Shown piece by piece: positions 1-10,343 of a stretch of DNA of 64,000 nt. The stretch lies in NCBI RefSeq assembly GCF_030269545.1, contig NZ_BSTN01000016.1:1-64000 (forward strand). The letters are read 5' to 3'. Source of the DNA: Actinomadura sp. NBRC 104425. Lineage in GTDB: Bacteria; Actinomycetota; Actinomycetes; Streptosporangiales; Streptosporangiaceae. Positions within the stretch are counted from its first letter, which is position 1, and each line of letters opens with the position of its first letter. Under the pieces are notes generated by a model. The model had not been told where the DNA came from. It searched no databases and was given only the letters and a program-made list of their open reading frames with translations. A program made the translations under genes and the position numbers.

Positions 1-1623
1 CACCACCACATCCACACCCGCCAACACCGCCTCACGACGAGCCCGCGGCCAGGCCGGATCCACCGGCACATACGCCGCCCCCGCCTTCAACACCCCCAAC
101 AACACCCCCACCAACTCAGCCGACCGCACCAACACCACACCCACCAGACCACCCCGCCCCACACCACGACCACGCAGCCCCCCAGCCACACGCTCAGCAA
201 ACCCGTCCAACTCCGCAAAGGACCACACCCGACCCCCATCAACCACCGCCACCGCACCCGGCACCGCAGCAACCCGCTCCTCGAACAGGTCCACCAGCGA
301 GCCGCCGGTGCCGCCGGTGCCGCCCCAGCCCGTCACCACCAGGTCGCGGCCGGCCCGGTCGAGCAGGGACGCGCGGCCCACCGGGAGGTCCGGGGAGGCC
401 ACCACGGCCTCAAGGAAGCGGACGAACGGCTCGCGGTGGGCGAGGGCCTCGGGGGCGGAGTTCGTCTCGAACTCGATGGAGGTCTCGTCGCCGCCGCGCA
501 CCACGATCGACAGCTCGTCCACCGGGCGGATGGACACGTCGTGGGCGGTGGCGGGGGCGCCGGCGAAGTCCAGCACGCGTTCGAAGCCGATGATGTTGAG
601 GACGGGGCCGAAGTACCGCCCGGCGGGCCAGCCGAGTTCCCGCCGCAGGTCCTCGCCCCGGTAGCGCTGGTGCCGCACCGTGTCGCGGAGCACGTCGCGA
701 GCCCGCCCGGTGAGGTCGAGCAGGGTCGCGCCGGGCGGCACGTCCAGCCGGAACGGCAGGACGTTGGCCAGCGTGCCGGGAGTGCGTCCGGACAGCGGGG
801 TGATGCGGCCGGTCATCGCGAGGCTGAAGACGGTGTCGCCGCCGTCGGCCAGCCGTCCGAAGTAGGCCGCCGTGGCGGCGGTGACCACGGTGGACCAGTT
901 GGTGCCGACGCGCCGCGCCAGGTCGCGGAGCCGTTCGCCGAGCGGTGCCCGCACCGCGTCCCGGCGGAACTCGCCGGGCGCCGCGCCGGTGCCGAGGGTC
1001 ACCGGGTCGGGCCGGTCGGCGAACCGCCCGGTCCAGTGCGCGCGGTCGGCGGCGAAGTCGGCGCAGTCGCGGTAGGCGCGTTCCTCTTCCAGCAGGTCGC
1101 GCAGCGAGCCGAACCGCGCCGGTGCCGGTTCGCGGCCCCGCACCAGCGCGGTGTAGACGTCGGCGACGCGGCGGGCGATCAGCGACCAGCCGTAGGCGTC
1201 CATCACCACGTGGTTGTAGCGCTGGTACCAGAAGTACCGGTCGGGTGCCACGCGGAACAGGGCGAACGCGAACAGCCGGTCCCGCAGCGGGTCGGCCGGT
1301 GCGGCGAGTTCGCGGCGCATCCAGCCGAGCGCGGCGCCTTCCGGGTCGGATTCCCCGCTGACGTCGAGCACGGGAAGGTCTATGTCCCCGGTGGCGTGCG
1401 GGATCTGCCAGGGCCGTTCGCCGTCCTCGACGATCCGGACGTGCAGCACGTCGGCCTCGGCGACCGCGGCGCGGACGGCGCGGGCGAACGCGGTCTCGTC
1501 CACCGGGCCGCGGATGTCGAGGTACTCGCCGGAGTTGTAAGTGGCGCTGGGCGCCCCGACCCGCTGGGCGAGCCACAGGTCGTACTGCGCGGCCGACAGC
1601 GGAAGGCGGTGCTCAGCGGGCAT
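1..1623 (-). CDS. Non-ribosomal peptide synthetase, N-terminal part (C domain and start of A domain), truncated by window edge
   Basis: These are the first ~541 codons of an NRPS; the frame is still open at base 1. It starts directly with a condensation domain (about residues 5-430), with no carrier domain before it, as in starter-type C domains that take an acyl group from a separate carrier. The HHxxxDG motif reads NHVVMDAYG at residues 137-145: the second His and the Asp are kept, while the first His and final Gly are replaced. An adenylation domain begins near 435 and shows the core LKAGAAYVPVDP near 510. Its specificity pocket lies outside the window. The ATG overlaps the end of the ACP gene by 11 bp and follows an AGGGGG ribosome site, so the two are translationally coupled. 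Codon use changes sharply at the C-A boundary. Confidence 0.93.
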   Translation of the reverse strand, partial: MPAEHRLPLSAAQYDLWLAQRVGAPSATYNSGEYLDIRGPVDETAFARAVRAAVAEADVLHVRIVEDGERPWQIPHATGDIDLPVLDVSGESDPEGAALGWMRRELAAPADPLRDRLFAFALFRVAPDRYFWYQRYNHVVMDAYGWSLIARRVADVYTALVRGREPAPARFGSLRDLLEEERAYRDCADFAADRAHWTGRFADRPDPVTLGTGAAPGEFRRDAVRAPLGERLRDLARRVGTNWSTVVTAATAAYFGRLADGGDTVFSLAMTGRITPLSGRTPGTLANVLPFRLDVPPGATLLDLTGRARDVLRDTVRHQRYRGEDLRRELGWPAGRYFGPVLNIIGFERVLDFAGAPATAHDVSIRPVDELSIVVRGGDETSIEFETNSAPEALAHREPFVRFLEAVVASPDLPVGRASLLDRAGRDLVVTGWGGTGGTGGSLVDLFEERVAAVPGAVAVVDGGRVWSFAELDGFAERVAGGLRGRGVGRGGLVGVVLVRSAELVGVLLGVLKAGAAYVPVDPAWPRARREAVLAGVDVVV

Positions 1624-1861
1624 CGCGCACCCCCTGCTCGTCCGCGGCGAGGTCGTAGACGTGCCTCAGGTTGGGGGCCTCCAGCAGGTCCACGACGTTG
1701 ATCCGGCGGCCGGTGTGCTGTTCGAGGATGGTGACCAGCCACAGCAGGTGCACCGATTCCCAGCCGGGGAGCTCGTGCAGCGCGCGTTCCAGGTCGTCCT
1801 CGGTCAGCGGGAGCCCCAGTTCGGCGCGCAGGAGCGCGACGAATTCCACGGCACTGTTCAT
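1613..1861 (-). CDS. Free-standing acyl carrier protein
   Basis: An 82-residue phosphopantetheine-binding carrier protein. The attachment serine is most likely Ser36 in GWESVHLL, an ESV variant of the usual DSL motif. It lies between the FkbH-like gene (21 bp upstream) and the NRPS (11-bp overlap downstream). The FkbH family loads a glyceryl unit from 1,3-bisphosphoglycerate onto a partner ACP. From gene order I infer that this ACP carries the glyceryl-derived starter that the first NRPS condensation domain uses. A GGGGGG ribosome site precedes the ATG. It could alternatively carry a fatty or other acyl group, as in lipopeptide clusters, but no acyl-ACP ligase is visible in the window. Confidence 0.88.
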   Translation of the reverse strand: MNSAVEFVALLRAELGLPLTEDDLERALHELPGWESVHLLWLVTILEQHTGRRINVVDLLEAPNLRHVYDLAADEQGVRDAR

Positions 1862-1882
1862 GGTTCCCCCCGAGCGGGTGTG

Positions 1883-3781
1883 TCACGGCGCTTCATGGAC
1901 CTCGACGAGACGGATGTGCGCGGGCGGCGGCGCGATCTCGGTGAGCGGGTGCCGGAAGGTCAGCATGGTCCCGTCGTCGCCCTCGGGGACGAACCCGTTG
2001 CGCGGGTAGAAGTCGCGGACCAGGCCGTTGCGGCTGCTGGGCCGGTATCCGGCGAGCACCGCGGCGGCGCCGCGGTCCCGCGCGTGCCGCAGTACCCAGT
2101 TCAGGCACGCCTCCTCGACCGACCGGGAGAAGACGCGGCAGCTGAGCAGGAAGTTGTCGATGTGCAGCAGGTCGCCGCGCCAGCGGGCGAGGACCGCGCC
2201 GACCAGGCCGCTGTCGCCGAACCGGTCGGCGACGTGCACGGCAAGGACGAGCGCGTCGGGGTCGTGCAGCAGCCGCCGGACGTCCTGGGGCTGCAGCCGC
2301 CGGCCGGTCAGGTTGAACTGGTTGGTGCGCAGCGTCAGCTGGGAGACGCGGGCGGCCTCCGGTTCGGTCGCCGGGCCCACCCGCACCCGCACGTCCAGTT
2401 CGCGCAGGTAGTCCTGGACGGAGTCGAAGCGGTCGAGGAACCCCTTGCGGGCCGCCTCCTCCCGGTACCGGGCGGGGCGGACCCGGTCCTCGCCGGTCAG
2501 CTCCCGCTGGTCGAACCAGCCGTCGCGCAGCAGCCGCGCGGCGTGCAGGGCGGGTTCGCCGTCCACGTCGACGACGGCGACGCCGGGCAGTTCGCGCCGG
2601 ACGAGGCCGCGTTCGTAGGGGCTGTCGTCGACGAAGACGAAGCTGTCGACGGCCAGGCCGAGCCGGTCGGCGAGGCCGGCCAGGTTCTCATGCTTGGGCC
2701 GCCAGTTGGCGACGACCTGGACGAAGTCGGCGTCCCGCAGCGCCATCGCCGGGTGGTCCCGCAGCGCGCGCTCCACCAGGTCGGGGTCGTTCTTGCTGAC
2801 GGCGGCCAGCAGCACGCCCTGCGAGCCGAGCTGCTTGGCGACGCGCTGGAACGCCAGGAACGCCTCGCCCCGGTAGCCGCCGCCGAGCTCGATGCCGTCC
2901 ACGCCGTCGTCGCCGAGCACCCCGCCCCACAGCGTGTCGTCCAGGTCGAGCACCAGGCATTTCTTGGTGCGGCCGACGAGGTTTCTGGCCAGGTGGCCGA
3001 TCTCGCGGGCGTAGGCGGCCAGCAGGTCGTCGGTGAGGTGGGCCTTGGCGTAGGTGCCGAGCCGGTCGTCGCCGACCGGGACGCCCTCGGCGACGAGCGG
3101 GTCCAGGTCCACCACCACGACGGACGGGTGCTGCTCGGCCAGCGCCAGCAGGCGGGCGTTGGCCTGCCGCCACACCGCGCCGAGCCGCGCCCTGGAACGC
3201 CAGTCGACGAGCTGCGCGGTGTGGCGGCGCGTCAGCGGCATCGTGTTCAGCACCAGGGTGCCGCGTCCCGTGCCCGTGTACCGCTCGGCGAGCCGTTCGA
3301 TGAGTGCGACCTTGGCGGTGGCGGCGCGTTCGACGTCCTCCGGCGTCCACGGCAGCGGGACCTCGTCGAACACCATGGCCGGGTCGAGCACGCACAGCAC
3401 CAGGTCGGGCCGCGCGGCGGACAGTTCGCTGTCCGGGTCGCCCAGTTCCCGCACGTACCCGTCGAAGCCGGTGACCATGGGACGGGCGACCAGGCCGTGC
3501 CGGGCGAACTCGGCCCGCAGCGGGGGCGTGAGCCCGGACAGGGTGCCGTGCCCGGTGATGCCGACGGAGACGCCCGGAAGGTCGGGGTGGAGCCGTTGGA
3601 TCTCGGCCGGGTCCACCCGTTCCAGCAGGCGTCCGGCGCGCACCAGCTCGCCTTGCGCCTGCTCCTGCTGCGCCAGCGCCGCCACGATCCGGCAGACCAG
3701 CGGGTACTCGGCGGCCAGGCGTCCCGCTGCGGCCAGCTCCAGCAGCGTCCCGGCCGTAAAGTCGGCGACCAACCCCGGCAC
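1883..3781 (-). CDS. FkbH-like HAD-family glyceryl transferase/phosphatase
   Basis: A 632-residue FkbH-family protein. FkbH enzymes take D-1,3-bisphosphoglycerate, remove a phosphate and form glyceryl-S-ACP for polyketide or peptide assembly. The HAD nucleophile motif DLDDT is at residues 279-283, preceded by a long N-terminal region (1-270). The C-terminal third has a GNAT-like acyltransferase region, including LRTNQFNLTGRR and a RNGLVRDFYPRNGF segment. The GTG at 3781 sits almost on top of the Shine-Dalgarno sequence GAGGAGG. A TTG at 3772 has ideal spacing (8 nt) and may be the true start. The genes that turn glyceryl-ACP into methoxymalonyl-ACP are absent here, which favours direct use of the glyceryl unit. 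Confidence 0.9.
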   Translation of the reverse strand: MPGLVADFTAGTLLELAAAGRLAAEYPLVCRIVAALAQQEQAQGELVRAGRLLERVDPAEIQRLHPDLPGVSVGITGHGTLSGLTPPLRAEFARHGLVARPMVTGFDGYVRELGDPDSELSAARPDLVLCVLDPAMVFDEVPLPWTPEDVERAATAKVALIERLAERYTGTGRGTLVLNTMPLTRRHTAQLVDWRSRARLGAVWRQANARLLALAEQHPSVVVVDLDPLVAEGVPVGDDRLGTYAKAHLTDDLLAAYAREIGHLARNLVGRTKKCLVLDLDDTLWGGVLGDDGVDGIELGGGYRGEAFLAFQRVAKQLGSQGVLLAAVSKNDPDLVERALRDHPAMALRDADFVQVVANWRPKHENLAGLADRLGLAVDSFVFVDDSPYERGLVRRELPGVAVVDVDGEPALHAARLLRDGWFDQRELTGEDRVRPARYREEAARKGFLDRFDSVQDYLRELDVRVRVGPATEPEAARVSQLTLRTNQFNLTGRRLQPQDVRRLLHDPDALVLAVHVADRFGDSGLVGAVLARWRGDLLHIDNFLLSCRVFSRSVEEACLNWVLRHARDRGAAAVLAGYRPSSRNGLVRDFYPRNGFVPEGDDGTMLTFRHPLTEIAPPPAHIRLVEVHEAP

Positions 3782-3785
3782 CTCC

Positions 3786-5903
3786 TCAGCCCGATCCCTG
3801 CGGCGGACGGCCGCCGGGCATGGGGCCCCCGCCGGGCGGCGGGCCCATCGGCGGTCCCTGCATGGGCGGCCCGCCGGGAGGCGGACCCTGCATCGGAGGC
3901 GGACCCTGCATCGGAGGCGGCATCATCATGCCGCCGGGCGGCACCCCCTCCAGCGGCGGCAGCCCGGCGCCGTTCGGGGGGTCGCCGTAGCCGGGGCCGG
4001 CGGGCGCGGGCGCGGCGCCGTTGCGGGACGGCTGCCGGGTGAACTGGGTGCGGTGCAGCTCGGCGTAGAGCCCGTCGGCCGCCAGCAGCTCCTCGTGCGT
4101 GCCGCGCTCGACGATGCGGCCCGCGTCGACGACCAGGATCTGGTCGGCGTCGCGGATCGTGGACAGCCGGTGCGCGATCACCAGTGAGGTCCGGCCCCGC
4201 AGCGCGGTCTTCAGCGCCTGCTGGATCGCGGCCTCCGACTCGGAGTCCAAGTGCGCGGTGGCCTCGTCCAGCACCACGATCGACGGCGCCTTGAGCAGCA
4301 GCCGCGCGATCGCCAGGCGCTGCTTCTCACCGCCGGAGAAGCGGTAGCCGCGGTCGCCGACCACGGTGTCCAGGCCCTCGGGCAGGGCGGCGATCAGGTC
4401 CCAGATCTGCGCGGCCTTGCACGCCTCGACCAGTTCCCGTTCCTCGGCGTCGGGACGTGCGTACAGCAGGTTCGCCCGGAGGGTGTCGTGGAACAGGTGC
4501 GCGTCCTGGGTGACCATGCCGACGGTGTCGCGCAGGCAGTCGAACGTCAGGTCCCGCACGTCGTGCCCGCCGATCCGCACGGTCCCCGACAGCGGGTCGT
4601 AGAGCCGCGGCACCAGCTGCGTGATCGTCGTCTTGCCCGCACCGGACGGTCCGACCAGCGCCGTCAGGGTGCCCGCCGGGACGCGGAACGAGATCTGGTC
4701 CAGGGTCAGCGCGTCGTCGCCGCGTTCGGGCGGGGCGCCGTAGCCCTGCAGCGAGGCCAGCGACACCTCCGACGCCTTGGGGTAGCGGAACGACACCGCG
4801 TCGAACTCGATGTCCGGGGCGCCGCGCGAGCGGTCCAGCGCCACCGCGCCGGGCCTTTGCGCGATGAGCGGCTTGAGGTCCAGCACCTCGAACAGGCGGT
4901 CGAAGCTGACCAGCGCGGTCATCACGCTCGCCTGCATCGACGACAGCTGGTTGATCGGGCCGAACAGCCGGGTCAGCAGCACGGCCAGCGCCACCAGCGT
5001 GCCGAGCTGGAACGAGCCGTCCACCACCAGCACGCCGCCGAGCCCGTACACCAGGGCGGTGGCCAGGGAGCCGAGCAGGGTCACCGACACCAGCAGCATC
5101 CGCGAGTACACCGTGGTGACGACGCCGATGTCGCGAACCCGTCCGGCGCGCTCGGTGAACAGGCGCTTTTCGCTGTCGGGGCGCCCGTACAGCTTGGCCA
5201 GCAGCGCGCCGGCGATGTTGAAGCGCTCGTGCATCAGCGTGCCCATCTCGGCGTTCAACTGCATGGACTCGCGCATCAGGCCCTGCAGCCGACGGCCCAC
5301 CAGCCGACCGGGCAGAAGGAACAGCGGCAGCGCCACCAGCGCCAGCAGGGTGATCTGCCAGGACAGGTAGAACATCGTGCCGAGCACGAGGATCAGCGAC
5401 AGCAGGCTGGACGCCGACTGCGACAGCAGGGTGGTGACGGCCTGCTGGGCCGCCACCACGTCGGTGTTCAGCCTGCTGACCAGGGACCCGGTCTGCGTCC
5501 GCGTGAAGAACGCGATCGGCTGCCGCTGGACGTGGTCGAACACCTGGGTGCGCAGGTCGTAGACCAGCCCCTCGCTGATCTTCCCCGACAGCCAGGTCTC
5601 GGTGAACGTCAGCACCGCCTCCAGCAGCGCCAGACCGGCCACCGCCAGCGCGAGCCAGACGACCAGTGCCTTCTCCCGGGGGATGATGCCCTCGTCGATC
5701 ACAATCTTCAGCAGCAGGGGGCTCGCCACCTGCGCCACCGCGACGAGCGAGGTGAGCAGCAGCAGCGCCGCGATGGTCCAGCGGTACGGCCGGGCGTAGG
5801 GAAGGGCGCGCCGCGCCGTGCCGGGGGTGACGCGCCGGCGGGTCGAGTCGGTGTCCTCCCCGAACCCGCGGATGGTCATGACCGGTCCCGGGCCGCCGAT
5901 CAT
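3786..5903 (-). CDS. ABC transporter with fused membrane and ATPase domains (peptide exporter)
   Basis: A 705-residue type I ABC exporter half-transporter: six predicted membrane segments in residues ~35-300, then a nucleotide-binding domain with Walker [10 protein letters not shown], signature FSGGEKQR and Walker [12 protein letters not shown]. All catalytic positions look intact. The ATG at 5903 overlaps the mbtH stop as ATGA; upstream in-frame codons are antisense to mbtH and were rejected. Such exporters accompany mbtH and NRPS genes in glycopeptide clusters, so the likely cargo is the cluster peptide. After the ATPase domain there is an unusual tail of about 60 residues built from PPMQGPP and GGPPMQGP units, rich in Pro, Gly, Met and Gln, which normal family members lack. 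Confidence 0.92.
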   Translation of the reverse strand: MIGGPGPVMTIRGFGEDTDSTRRRVTPGTARRALPYARPYRWTIAALLLLTSLVAVAQVASPLLLKIVIDEGIIPREKALVVWLALAVAGLALLEAVLTFTETWLSGKISEGLVYDLRTQVFDHVQRQPIAFFTRTQTGSLVSRLNTDVVAAQQAVTTLLSQSASSLLSLILVLGTMFYLSWQITLLALVALPLFLLPGRLVGRRLQGLMRESMQLNAEMGTLMHERFNIAGALLAKLYGRPDSEKRLFTERAGRVRDIGVVTTVYSRMLLVSVTLLGSLATALVYGLGGVLVVDGSFQLGTLVALAVLLTRLFGPINQLSSMQASVMTALVSFDRLFEVLDLKPLIAQRPGAVALDRSRGAPDIEFDAVSFRYPKASEVSLASLQGYGAPPERGDDALTLDQISFRVPAGTLTALVGPSGAGKTTITQLVPRLYDPLSGTVRIGGHDVRDLTFDCLRDTVGMVTQDAHLFHDTLRANLLYARPDAEERELVEACKAAQIWDLIAALPEGLDTVVGDRGYRFSGGEKQRLAIARLLLKAPSIVVLDEATAHLDSESEAAIQQALKTALRGRTSLVIAHRLSTIRDADQILVVDAGRIVERGTHEELLAADGLYAELHRTQFTRQPSRNGAAPAPAGPGYGDPPNGAGLPPLEGVPPGGMMMPPPMQGPPPMQGPPPGGPPMQGPPMGPPPGGGPMPGGRPPQGSG

Positions 5904-6118
5904 GGCGCCTGGCGCTCCATCTCCGCGATCAGGCTCTTGGGACGCATGTCGGTCCAGTGCTCCTCGATGTAGTCCAGGCACGCCTGGCGGGTGTCCTCGC
6001 CGTGGACGATCTCCCAGCCCGCCGGCACCTCGGCGAACGTCGGCCACAGCGAATACTGGCCCTCGTCGTTGACGAGGGCGTAAAACGTGCCGTCTTCGTC
6101 GTCGAACGGATTGGCCAC
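5900..6118 (-). CDS. mbtH: MbtH-like NRPS accessory protein
   Basis: A 72-residue MbtH-family protein that binds NRPS adenylation domains and is often needed for their solubility and activity. The family signature is clear: NPFDDEDG at the start, QYSLWP, a conserved PAGW, then [14 protein letters not shown] near the end. The GTG at 6118 follows GAGGAG with 5-nt spacing and gives the usual family length; longer in-frame starts are not supported. The stop overlaps the ABC exporter start (ATGA). As first gene of this leftward operon it directly follows the inverted-repeat operator at 6281-6323. Confidence 0.96.
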   Translation of the reverse strand: MANPFDDEDGTFYALVNDEGQYSLWPTFAEVPAGWEIVHGEDTRQACLDYIEEHWTDMRPKSLIAEMERQAP

Positions 6119-6280
6119 GACCACTCCTCGGATTGGAATTTCGCTCGGATGTCCCGAACCGGAATTCTGCTCTACGGTCCCGCTGTCTACCACCCGGGTT
6201 TCAGCCGGTCGGACGCGTCGGCGGTTTTCGCACCTCCGGGGGCCGACGGTGCAGGTGGCGGGGTGCGGGAGCCGACGGCG

Positions 6281-6323
6281 GGGCGGTGTCCAACCGCGCG
6301 TCCTCGATACTTGGACACCGCCC
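6281..6323. promoter_or_regulatory. StrR/Dbv4-type operator upstream of the mbtH-NRPS operon
   Basis: A perfect 13-bp inverted repeat: GGGCGGTGTCCAA at 6281-6293 and TTGGACACCGCCC at 6311-6323, separated by 17 nt. The core GTCCAA-N17-TTGGAC matches the consensus GTCCAR-N17-TTGGAC reported for Dbv4, the StrR-family activator of the A40926 glycopeptide cluster. It lies 163 bp upstream of the mbtH start. A StrR-family gene is encoded at 20422-21405, so activation of this operon by it is the natural inference. Confidence 0.85.
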
Positions 6324-6333
6324 GGAAAAGGAG

Positions 6334-6360
6334 AGGGGCGCGCCGGTCGGGCACGCCCCT
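6334..6360. terminator. Hairpin terminator downstream of dpgD
   Basis: AGGGGCG at 6334-6340 pairs with CGCCCCT at 6354-6360, with a few more pairs inside. On the leftward strand it is followed by CTCCTTTTCC, and on the other side by a short T run. It lies 25-50 bp beyond the dpgD stop and just before the next operon's operator, so it probably ends the dpg transcript. Confidence 0.6.
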
Positions 6361-6384
6361 GATCTTTTATCGTTCACCGCGATG

Positions 6385-8603
<2,219 letters not shown>

Positions 8604-10343
8604 TCACAGGGGCACGTTGCCGTGCTTGCGCTGCGGCGCCGGTCCGCGCTTGCGCCGCAGCATGGCCAGGCCGCGCGCGACCGCGGCGCGGGTCCGCACC
8701 GGGTCGATGACGTCGTCCACCAGTCCCCGCTCCGCCGAGAACAGCGGGTGCATGAGCTGCCGGGTGTACTCGGCGATCAGTTCGGCGCGCAGGGCGTCGG
8801 GGTCGTCGGCGGCGGCCAGCTGCTTGCGGAAGACCACGTTGACGGCGCCTTCGGCGCCCATCACGGCGATCTCGTTGGTGGGCCAGGCCAGGGACAGGTC
8901 GCAGCCGATCGACCGGGAGTCCATGACGATGTACGCGCCGCCGTAGGCCTTGCGCAGGATCACCTGGACGCGCGGCACCGTCGCCTCGCAGTAGGCGTAC
9001 AGCAGCTTGGCGCCGTGCCGGATGATGCCGTCGTGCTCCTGCTCGACGCCGGGCAGGAAGCCCGGCACGTCCACCAGCGTCACCAGCGGAATGCCGAACG
9101 CGTCGCAGAACCGTACGAATCTGGCGGCCTTCTGCGCGGCGTCGGCGTCCAGCACCCCGGCCAGCACCATCGGCTGGTTGGCCACCACCCCGACGACCTC
9201 GCCGTCGATGCGGCCCAGCGCGCAGATGACGTTGCGCGCCCACTGCTCGTGCAGCTCGATGAACTCCCCGCCGTCCACCAGCTCTTCGACGACCCGGTGC
9301 ATGTCGTAGGGCTTGTTCGGCTCCACCGGGACGATCTCGGCCAGCCGGGGCCGTTCGTCGTCGGCCGCCCCGGTCGGCGCAAGCGCGGGCGCCTCCTCCA
9401 GGTTGTTGGACGGCAGCAGCGACACCAGGTACCGCACCTCGGCCAGGCACGTCTCCTCGTCGTCGTGCACGAACGTGGCCACACCGGTGCGCTCGCCGTG
9501 CACGTCCGCGCCGCCCAGCTCGGCATGGCTCACCCGGTGCCCGCTGACCGCCTCCACCACGTCCGGGCCGGTCAGGTACATCTGCGCGGTGCCGCGCACC
9601 ATGAACGTGAAATCGGTCAGCGCCGGCGAGTACGCCGCTCCGCCCGCGCACGGCCCCATGATCACGCTGATCTGCGGGATCACCCCGGACGCCCGCACAT
9701 TGCGGCGGAAGATCCCCCCGTACCCGTCCAGGGCCATCACGCCCTCCTGGATGCGGGCGCCGCCGCTGTCGTTCAACCCGATCAGCGGCGCGCCGTTCTC
9801 CAGCGCCAGGTCCATCACCTTGTGGATCTTCGCCGCGTGCGCCTCGCCCAGCGCCCCGCCGAACACGGTGAAGTCCTGCGCGTAGACGAACACCCGGCGG
9901 CCGAAGATCTCGCCGGAGCCGGTGATCACGCCGTCGGTGTACGGGCGGCGGTCCGCCATGCCGAGTTCGGCGGCCCGGTGGCGGCGGTACAGGTCGGTCT
10001 CGACGAAGGTGCCCTCGTCCAGCAGCAGGTCGAGCCGTTCCCGCGCGGTGAGCTTGCCGAGCCGGTGCTGCCGTTCGATGGCGGCCCGGTCGCCGCCGAC
10101 GATGCGGGAGCGCAGCCCGGCATGCCGCCGGCGGAGCACGTCCATCGACGGCGGCGCCGGCTGCGGGCGGCGGCCGTTGCCGTTGACGCGGCCGTCCGCG
10201 CCGCCCCGCCCGTCGGTGCTCGCTCGCCCGCCGGTGCTCGCTCGCCCGCCGGTGCTCGCTCGCCCGTCCGAGGCGGCCCGCCCGTTGGCGTGGCCGTTGC
10301 CCTCCGGGGCGTGGCCGAGCTGCGTCTCTAAGGGGGCCGTCAT
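8604..10343 (-). CDS. Acyl-CoA carboxylase beta (carboxyltransferase) subunit, pathway-embedded
   Basis: A 579-residue carboxyltransferase subunit of the propionyl/acetyl-CoA carboxylase type, making malonyl- or methylmalonyl-CoA with a biotinylated alpha subunit encoded elsewhere. Typical segments are DSGGARIQEG, GPCAGGAAYSPALTDF, a YLTGPDVV motif and VDVPGFLPGVEQE. The first ~65 residues are a low-complexity leader with three tandem ASTGGR-type units (18-bp DNA repeat near 10217-10265). ATG 10343 overlaps the hpgT stop (ATGA). Codon 5 is TTA (10331-10329), the rare leucine codon of actinomycetes. Its place in the dpg operon suggests it supplies malonyl-CoA for DpgA, which uses four per Dpg. 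Confidence 0.92.
   Translation of the reverse strand: MTAPLETQLGHAPEGNGHANGRAASDGRASTGGRASTGGRASTDGRGGADGRVNGNGRRPQPAPPSMDVLRRRHAGLRSRIVGGDRAAIERQHRLGKLTARERLDLLLDEGTFVETDLYRRHRAAELGMADRRPYTDGVITGSGEIFGRRVFVYAQDFTVFGGALGEAHAAKIHKVMDLALENGAPLIGLNDSGGARIQEGVMALDGYGGIFRRNVRASGVIPQISVIMGPCAGGAAYSPALTDFTFMVRGTAQMYLTGPDVVEAVSGHRVSHAELGGADVHGERTGVATFVHDDEETCLAEVRYLVSLLPSNNLEEAPALAPTGAADDERPRLAEIVPVEPNKPYDMHRVVEELVDGGEFIELHEQWARNVICALGRIDGEVVGVVANQPMVLAGVLDADAAQKAARFVRFCDAFGIPLVTLVDVPGFLPGVEQEHDGIIRHGAKLLYAYCEATVPRVQVILRKAYGGAYIVMDSRSIGCDLSLAWPTNEIAVMGAEGAVNVVFRKQLAAADDPDALRAELIAEYTRQLMHPLFSAERGLVDDVIDPVRTRAAVARGLAMLRRKRGPAPQRKHGNVPL

Noticed and set aside
5904-6047. Longer ABC exporter start
   Set aside because: It would overlap mbtH by 144 bp in another frame and encodes no exporter-like sequence; the ATGA-coupled start is better.
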